Of a stretch of DNA of 12,345 bases, positions 7,678-12,345 are shown in pieces (the first letter of the stretch is position 1; each line of letters opens with the position of its first letter). Made by a program: the position numbers and the translations under genes. The notes beneath the pieces were generated by a model. That model was not told where the DNA came from. It saw only the letters and a program-made list of their open reading frames with translations, and made no database searches. The DNA comes from Bacteroidales bacterium (GTDB taxonomy: Bacteria > Bacteroidota > Bacteroidia > Bacteroidales > P3). The stretch is from the NCBI GenBank assembly GCA_031271725.1, contig JAISVE010000069.1, forward strand, positions 1 to 12,345, given 5' to 3'.

Positions 7678-10500
7678 ATGAAACTTAAAATCATTCTTAC
7701 AGTTGCAATGTTGGTTTTAATATCAAGCATTCCTGTTAAAGCACAAACTGAAACTCCGACTTTTGAAGTAGAAGGCGGCAACATTAAAAACTATTCTACT
7801 ACCGTTGCCAACCAAGGGAGTTTTATCTCTGAAACCATTAAATTTATTGCGCACAACTGCAATCCCGAATCCCAAGTTGTTCTTACGCCATCTCCAAGTA
7901 CAGGCACAATGTCAAGTGTTCAAACCTTAAAACTTAACGGAGAGCCCGGTACGCTGTTTAGCTTCGTTGTCGGCACCGACACAAGCGTCAGTTTTAATGT
8001 AAGAGTAAGTGCCGGACTTATTCAGCCTCTCAAAAAAGGCGTGTATCAAGACACTATTCTCGTTAAAGTGGAAGGCGATATAAAAGCCAAAATAGTAATT
8101 AACCTCACTGTTACTGACGAAACAGTTGCGGAAGGTGCTGTTATAAATGTTAAGATGCTCGCCAATCCCAATATTTCAGACATGTACACAACTTTTGTAT
8201 TTTATGATAAGGATTATCTTAACATGGATCTTGCAGAGGGAGAGCATAGTTGGATAGAATTCGTACAGGCATTTAAGACCGGCGGCACAACTCTTCAAAA
8301 TGTTTACAATGATGCAATATATCAATTTCCCGCAACAGTCGGCAGTTTCAAAGGAGGCTGGACTGTTATAGACACCGTCTTCAAAATATCTGCGGGAGTA
8401 TATGATTTGGTACATACAAGTTACAAAGCCAATCATTGGTCGCATGAAAATTTTGTTGATGATGTTATGCCTTTTGGCAATCTTCAGAACTATGAATTTA
8501 AGGATGGCTACCGCTATGAAATTTGTCTTGTTCAGGGACTGGACAATATTAGCGGTCCTACCACGGGTTATTTTCTGGAATTTCCGCCCGCAGGTGCAAA
8601 AATTGATAATATAATAAAACCAAGTAATTCCGCTTCACTCGGAACAAACGAAACAGTCAGGCTTGTTTTTTCGGGCATAGGGCAAAACGACCTTACGGAA
8701 GCAAGCATATACCTTAAAGTAAATGAGGAGGTATTTCAAAAATCATATAGCGGAAATTTGAAATATCAGCAAAAAGACAGTACGGAATTTACTATTGATC
8801 TTTCGGCAAAAGGGGAATATACGCTAAAGGCATGGATTGTTGCAGGAGTTCATACTTCCGATACATTAAAAGCAACTATAATCAGTGCACTTGATGTACA
8901 GCCGCTTCCATGGAGAGATGATTTTGACCTCACAAACAGTGCATGGAATATCATTGACCTTAACAGTGACGGCGACCCCCTGTATGGGTATTGGAAGATG
9001 GCAAAGTTGGATGACACTAATATTTGTGCGGTATATTGGGCAGGCGACAATCCCGGAAATGATTATTTGGTTACCTTATCGCCATTTGCTCTTGAAGCCG
9101 GAAAAAATTACCATATTATTGCATCGGCAAAGGCATTGATTGCCTCCTCTCCCGAGAGAATTGAGGCATATTACGGTACAGACCCCAACCCTGCATCTAT
9201 GAAACTTATAGGTGGTTACAGTGTGTCTAATGTGGGAGCAACCTGGCTTGAACGAATTTTTACATTCACAGCTTCAGGCGACAGCAACTATTATATAGCT
9301 ATAAAGGCAGCATCGGAAGTGGGTATGCGCTGGCTCTATGTGGACTATGTAATTGTTGATACAGGCATGCCTGTTGTTGCTCAAGATTTAGCTATTACTG
9401 CCGCAGAATGGATAGGCGTCTATGCCTCTTGCGAAATGCCGAAATCGGCAAAGGTTGCCGTAACCATAGAAAATAAGGGTAATGGTATTTCCGAAGAGAA
9501 CTGGAAATTCTCTTATAAACTTAATAATAGTGAATGGAAGTCCGGCGAAGTTCAAGAAGCAATTGACGCTTACGGCAGCATTACGGTTTATATCGACAGT
9601 TTAGATCTTACATTAGCAAATACAAATACTCTACATATAGCAGTAAACTCCGATATTACCAAAGACGATACGGTGCAACTTACAATACATACAACTGAAA
9701 ATACTCAAACACCCTTTATCTCTAATTTTGCAAATCCGGATGACGTTGAGAATTGGGATGGACAAGGCGCATGGATGCCTATAAATATTGGCGAGTACTT
9801 GTACATGAGAAAAATGGAAAATCTTCCCGGTGTAGGCTTAATGGGCAAATGTGTTTCACTTGAAGCAGGAAAAACCTATAATGTCAATATCGGCTATTGG
9901 GGAAATTCCTACCCTCAATATGACGGACAAGTATTTCCGGGAATGGGAGTAACTCTGGGAAGGTCATACACATCTTTTGATGTCCGTATAGGCAAGCCTG
10001 GCGATCTTGTACAAAATTTTAAGACACTTGCTTCGTTTAATGAAATAAACACGGTAGAAAATGCTGCTATTATTAACGGAGAGCCGGACTACTCCGATTA
10101 CGATACGGCAAGCATAAATTTCTCGGTAGAAAATTCCGGCGACTATGTTTTGGCAATTTATCCAACAGAATTCAGTTTGGATGAATGGGTTAGCTTTTTC
10201 TATGCAGTCAATCCTTATCTTGGTATCACTCACATAGATATAACGGAAGGTGCCAGAAGTATTCCGGTGCTTGGGAAAGTGGTCAATAACCTGCGTGCAT
10301 ATCCGGTGCCTGCAAATAATATCCTTAATATTGACGGCACTGTGAAGGGCTTGGTAAGCATTATTGATATGAAAGGCAAAATTATTATGCAGCACAACAC
10401 TGCCGGTTTGGGAAGAATACAGCTCAATATATTAAGTTTGCCAAGCGGTACTTATATGCTGCAAAACGGCAGCCAAAGCATTAAATTTGTTAAGAAGTAG
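7678..10500 (+). CDS. T9SS-secreted multidomain protein with Ig-like and choice-of-anchor J modules
   Basis: The 940-residue product is exported and probably surface bound; no enzyme motif is visible. A signal peptide covers 1-22 (cleavage before Gln23). Residues about 24-155 form a BACON/Ig-like sandwich, and about 155-305 is a region I do not recognise. After that comes a twice-repeated pair: an Ig-like stretch (about 307-403) with a jelly-roll (about 410-562, LPWRDDFD to VDYVIVD), then an Ig-like stretch (about 565-672) with a second jelly-roll (about 678-858, TPFISNFANPDDVENW to HIDITEG). A T9SS sorting domain fills about 868-940. It carries YPVPANNILNI where most have YPNP, and ends in FVKK. 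It follows the protease by 59 nt of A/C-rich DNA with no visible promoter or terminator, so it is probably the third gene of the same transcript. It ends only 19 nt from the convergent toxin gene. Confidence 0.88.
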   Translation: MKLKIILTVAMLVLISSIPVKAQTETPTFEVEGGNIKNYSTTVANQGSFISETIKFIAHNCNPESQVVLTPSPSTGTMSSVQTLKLNGEPGTLFSFVVGTDTSVSFNVRVSAGLIQPLKKGVYQDTILVKVEGDIKAKIVINLTVTDETVAEGAVINVKMLANPNISDMYTTFVFYDKDYLNMDLAEGEHSWIEFVQAFKTGGTTLQNVYNDAIYQFPATVGSFKGGWTVIDTVFKISAGVYDLVHTSYKANHWSHENFVDDVMPFGNLQNYEFKDGYRYEICLVQGLDNISGPTTGYFLEFPPAGAKIDNIIKPSNSASLGTNETVRLVFSGIGQNDLTEASIYLKVNEEVFQKSYSGNLKYQQKDSTEFTIDLSAKGEYTLKAWIVAGVHTSDTLKATIISALDVQPLPWRDDFDLTNSAWNIIDLNSDGDPLYGYWKMAKLDDTNICAVYWAGDNPGNDYLVTLSPFALEAGKNYHIIASAKALIASSPERIEAYYGTDPNPASMKLIGGYSVSNVGATWLERIFTFTASGDSNYYIAIKAASEVGMRWLYVDYVIVDTGMPVVAQDLAITAAEWIGVYASCEMPKSAKVAVTIENKGNGISEENWKFSYKLNNSEWKSGEVQEAIDAYGSITVYIDSLDLTLANTNTLHIAVNSDITKDDTVQLTIHTTENTQTPFISNFANPDDVENWDGQGAWMPINIGEYLYMRKMENLPGVGLMGKCVSLEAGKTYNVNIGYWGNSYPQYDGQVFPGMGVTLGRSYTSFDVRIGKPGDLVQNFKTLASFNEINTVENAAIINGEPDYSDYDTASINFSVENSGDYVLAIYPTEFSLDEWVSFFYAVNPYLGITHIDITEGARSIPVLGKVVNNLRAYPVPANNILNIDGTVKGLVSIIDMKGKIIMQHNTAGLGRIQLNILSLPSGTYMLQNGSQSIKFVKK

Positions 10501-10519
10501 CGGTAATCATAAGCAGTAA

Positions 10520-11515
10520 TTAACTTTTTATTTTTTCATTTAATTTTGTTATTTTATCTATTACTTCGCTGAATGATAGCGACTTTCCGTATATCATTGT
10601 TTGCATTTTGTTGTAGTCATCTTCCCATTTTGCAATTACGCTTTCAGGAGGAATAATTTTTATTGTTTTCGGTGAAAGCGTATTATAATCAAAATCCTTC
10701 ATTGCTATAAATATACGGCGGTGTGCAATGATTGATTGAAACAAGTTTTTGTTTGCCAATGCATTGTCAGCAATGGGCGTGTCTGTCATTCTTGCCAAAT
10801 CGTACAGGTGGCGACTCATTCTTTCTACTCGTATTTGCTCGCTTGGCTTGGAAAACTCCTCATGCAACAAACAAACTTTTTCCCAAAATGTTCGTTCAGG
10901 AATAACAACATTGATTTCAAAAGATTTTTCAGCAAAAATCGCTTGTGAAAAATGTTTATCAATAAACGATTGTATTTCAGTTTTTTGTATTGGCTCTTTC
11001 ATTGAGCGACCGCCAATTTCTAAAATGACAGTGTTTTTAATATATGGACTTGCATTGAAAACAGATTTGTATTCCACGAAAACTTTTTCAGGGTCAATGG
11101 TGGTTATTGGTGTGATATTCATTTTTACAGAAAACAAATCTGTGGGAATGCCGTTTTCTTCCATTTGATTTGCCAAATCAAATTGTAAATTGTTACGAAT
11201 AAACTTGCAAGCCGATTTTCGTAAATTTTTGCTGATTTGTTTAACAGTAAAAGTGTTACCAATAAATCCAAAATATTCCCTGTTTATTGCAATATCAATA
11301 TCTTCCGAAAATCGCTCTATCAAATTCCAACATTTACTTAAAGATGTACCACCTTTGAAGGATAAATTTTCAGCATAAGGCAAAGCGAATAATGCACGCA
11401 AAACGGCTGTTACCCATAAATCCTTTTCAATAATAACCTGTGGCAGTTTCGTATCTTCGTACATTTGATTGATTAACTCAATCCTTTCATTTTCGGGAAG
11501 TTGTAAAAACATCAT
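10520..11515 (-). CDS. abiEii: AbiEii-type nucleotidyltransferase toxin (type IV toxin-antitoxin)
   Basis: This is a DNA-polymerase-beta-fold nucleotidyltransferase of the AbiEii/AbiGii toxin family, whose members arrest growth and can give phage resistance by abortive infection. With the start chosen here it has 331 residues. Motif I is complete: FKGGTSLSK (GGTSLSK 55-61), then RFSEDIDIAI with metal-binding Asp72 and Asp74. Further family motifs are LEIGGR in the centre, ERTFWEKVCLLH at 207-218, and SRHLYDLARM with Arg235, His236 and Asp239. I chose the ATG at 11515 because it overlaps the antitoxin stop as ATGA and because the family typically begins close to an FLxLPxxER motif, here at residues 3-10. 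An ATG nine codons upstream (11542) would give 340 residues and a 31-nt overlap. All motifs are intact, so the toxin is probably active. It converges on the T9SS cluster. Confidence 0.92.
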   Translation of the reverse strand: MMFLQLPENERIELINQMYEDTKLPQVIIEKDLWVTAVLRALFALPYAENLSFKGGTSLSKCWNLIERFSEDIDIAINREYFGFIGNTFTVKQISKNLRKSACKFIRNNLQFDLANQMEENGIPTDLFSVKMNITPITTIDPEKVFVEYKSVFNASPYIKNTVILEIGGRSMKEPIQKTEIQSFIDKHFSQAIFAEKSFEINVVIPERTFWEKVCLLHEEFSKPSEQIRVERMSRHLYDLARMTDTPIADNALANKNLFQSIIAHRRIFIAMKDFDYNTLSPKTIKIIPPESVIAKWEDDYNKMQTMIYGKSLSFSEVIDKITKLNEKIKS

Positions 11516-12120
11516 ATTGCTAAAAGTATTTTGCGAATCCAAACAGGTATAAGTTTTATATCTGTTTCAAATTCCTGTTTTGTAATATGCGAAAAATGCC
11601 CTTTAATAATCGCAAGTTGTTCGCTCGTTACGTTATTCTCTCCGATTTCCCGTAATGCGGAAACAATAAGCATTAAGTATTCAGACTTATACGCCAATCG
11701 TTTAGCCTCAAAAGTATGCTTGAATAAAATTCCCTTTCCATTGCCAATATTTATTTTTCTTGGTGTTACATTTGTCAAATAAACCACATTTGCAGGTACT
11801 TGTGCAGATAGATTAAGCAAATTAAGTGCGTGTAAGCCTGTGGGAACAATACGAGCCTTATCTCGTTTGGCAATGGCTCTCGCAATTTCGTCAAGCGTAG
11901 GCTTGCCCGAAATCTTTATGCCGTATAACTCCTTTTCTTTTTTAGGATACCAATAAATTCCATTGGCAAGTCGCACGAGTAAGCCGGAATTAGTCAAGCG
12001 TTGTAATGATTTTTTAATGGCTTCAGGTGTTCCTGAATCAGCAAAATCATCAATGAAAAATATTTTTCCGCGCTTGAAATTTTTTATTTTACTTTCTATC
12101 TTATTTATTACTGTTTGCAT
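11512..12120 (-). CDS. abiEi: AbiEi-type antitoxin with winged helix-turn-helix (DUF6088-like)
   Basis: The 202-residue product is the probable antitoxin and autorepressor of the module. Residues about 1-60 form a winged helix-turn-helix (SGTPEAIKKSLQRLTNSGLLVRL recognition region, then NGIYWYPKK as the wing). The remainder resembles the C-terminal domain of AbiEi/DUF6088 proteins, with GLHALNLLNLSAQVPANVVYLTN at about 95-117 as the most characteristic stretch. In known AbiE systems the antitoxin does not bind the toxin; it represses the operon through its N-terminal domain and counters toxicity through its C-terminal domain. It is the first gene of the operon, and its TGA stop overlaps the toxin ATG. 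The ATG at 12120 is the only reasonable start; an AAGG lies very close upstream. The inverted repeat at 12138-12169 is the likely binding site. Confidence 0.88.
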   Translation of the reverse strand: MQTVINKIESKIKNFKRGKIFFIDDFADSGTPEAIKKSLQRLTNSGLLVRLANGIYWYPKKEKELYGIKISGKPTLDEIARAIAKRDKARIVPTGLHALNLLNLSAQVPANVVYLTNVTPRKINIGNGKGILFKHTFEAKRLAYKSEYLMLIVSALREIGENNVTSEQLAIIKGHFSHITKQEFETDIKLIPVWIRKILLAI

Positions 12121-12137
12121 ATCCTTTTATTGTTTTA

Positions 12138-12169
12138 TTGTCCCCGATTAATTATATTTTTAGGGACAA
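12138..12169. promoter_or_regulatory. Inverted repeat TTGTCCC-N18-GGGACAA, candidate AbiEi operator
   Basis: Perfect 7-bp arms lie at 12138-12144 and 12163-12169, separated by 18 A/T-rich bases, so the arm centres are about 25 bp apart. The element lies between the predicted -7 box and the antitoxin ATG, where a bound protein would block transcription. Characterised AbiEi antitoxins bind inverted repeats in their own promoter, so autoregulation here is a reasonable inference. Alternatively the arms could form a weak hairpin in the leader RNA. Confidence 0.6.
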
Positions 12170-12179
12170 AATGCCAATA

Positions 12180-12187
12180 CAAAGATA
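12180..12187 (-). promoter_or_regulatory. Bacteroidota-type -7 box (TATCTTTG) for the abiE operon
   Basis: Read on the minus strand, 12187-12180 is TATCTTTG, an exact match to the TAnnTTTG -7 consensus. No clean -33 TTTG lies at ideal spacing; a CTTG at 12215-12212 is the nearest and is a few bases too far. Transcription would start near 12173 and give a leader of about 50 nt that contains the inverted repeat. Confidence 0.5.
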
Positions 12188-12219
12188 CAATTGTTTTTTG
12201 AAATAATCAGGCAAGAATA

Positions 12220-12259
12220 AAAAACACCCGCATGAGTTTTAATTCATGCGGGTGTTTTT
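12220..12259 (-). terminator. Strong hairpin terminator downstream of the right-hand T9SS cargo gene
   Basis: A perfect 16-bp stem pairs 12220-12235 with 12244-12259 around an 8-nt loop. The G/C-rich core is ACACCCGCATGA, and the arms end in A and T runs. On the minus strand the hairpin is followed by a T-rich tract and begins about 20 nt after the stop of the cargo gene at 12279, so it fits as that gene's intrinsic terminator and insulates the abiE promoter. The flanking A run means it could also work in the plus direction. Confidence 0.88.
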
Positions 12260-12278
12260 ATAAAATAAAAGTTATAGC

Positions 12279-12345
12279 TTACTTCTTGATAACTTTTGTG
12301 GTTGAAACCTTGCCGTTTTCAGCTTTAACCTCAACTACATAAGTT
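12279..12345 (-). CDS. C-terminal end of another T9SS-sorted protein (start outside window)
   Basis: Reading the minus strand from 12344 gives 21 codons, TYVVEVKAENGKVSTTKVIKK, and then TAA at 12281-12279. This is the typical last beta-strand pair of a T9SS type A sorting domain (YVVxV...G...TTKVIKK), closely like the end of the adhesin at 1050-5939 (YYVVRIRTANGVSAVKVVKQ). The fragment is too short for ordinary gene calling but is supported by this match and by the terminator directly downstream. What the rest of the protein does cannot be seen. Confidence 0.78.
   Translation of the reverse strand, partial: TYVVEVKAENGKVSTTKVIKK

Noticed and set aside
9964..10395. 143-codon minus-strand reading frame inside the third cargo gene
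   Set aside because: It is antisense to a well-supported jelly-roll and sorting domain and has no recognisable motif.
10749..11168. 139-codon plus-strand reading frame inside the toxin gene
   Set aside because: It is antisense to conserved AbiEii motifs, with no start context and no family resemblance.
10501..12220. Direct repeats flanking the toxin-antitoxin pair as an insertion scar
   Set aside because: The DNA at 10501-10525 and about 12200-12220 shares only a TAATCA hexamer and loosely similar A/T-rich bases; there are no inverted termini and no transposase.
1..12345. tRNA genes, rRNA genes or an insertion sequence
   Set aside because: I saw no tRNA-like cloverleaf arms, no rRNA signature and no transposase-like protein on either strand.

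Overview
The window looks like chromosomal DNA of an anaerobic Bacteroidota member, most likely of the order Bacteroidales. Three observations support this. Three intact large secreted proteins, plus the tail of a fourth, carry the C-terminal sorting domain of the type IX secretion system (T9SS), which is confined to this phylum. Gene starts are preceded by A/T-rich leaders rather than clear Shine-Dalgarno sequences. At least one promoter has the TAnnTTTG -7 element of the phylum. I cannot name the species.

Layout. (1) 1-611, minus strand: the N-terminal two thirds of a MiaA-type tRNA dimethylallyltransferase, cut by the window edge. (2) 612-1049: a 438-nt non-coding divergent region with three 19-bp direct repeats and a separate pair of related 20-bp units. 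(3) 1050-10500, plus strand: three consecutive T9SS cargo genes. They encode a 1629-residue gingipain-adhesin-like multidomain surface protein, a 555-residue subtilisin-family (S8) protease with an intact catalytic tetrad, and a 940-residue protein of Ig-like and jelly-roll modules. The first two are 11 nt apart and surely co-transcribed; the third follows after 59 nt. (4) 10520-12120, minus strand: a two-gene AbiE-type toxin-antitoxin module, antitoxin first, joined by a 4-nt ATGA overlap and preceded by a promoter and a perfect inverted repeat that is a good operator candidate. (5) 12220-12259: a strong hairpin terminator. (6) 12279-12345, minus strand: the last 21 codons of another T9SS cargo gene, running in from the right.

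How it fits together. The cargo cluster reads as a secreted adhesion-plus-proteolysis unit: a protease and two large beta-sandwich adhesins, all addressed to the outer membrane by the same export system. This resembles a gingipain whose catalytic and haemagglutinin parts are separate genes; that comparison is inference. The AbiE pair sits as an islet between T9SS cargo genes and is independently regulated. No wholly new system is evident. The most distinctive observation is that the giant adhesin has two fibronectin type III domains each interrupted by a large beta-sandwich domain. One of these insertions is bordered by an exact, in-frame 15-nt direct repeat, as expected if the inserted module arrived by a duplication-type event.
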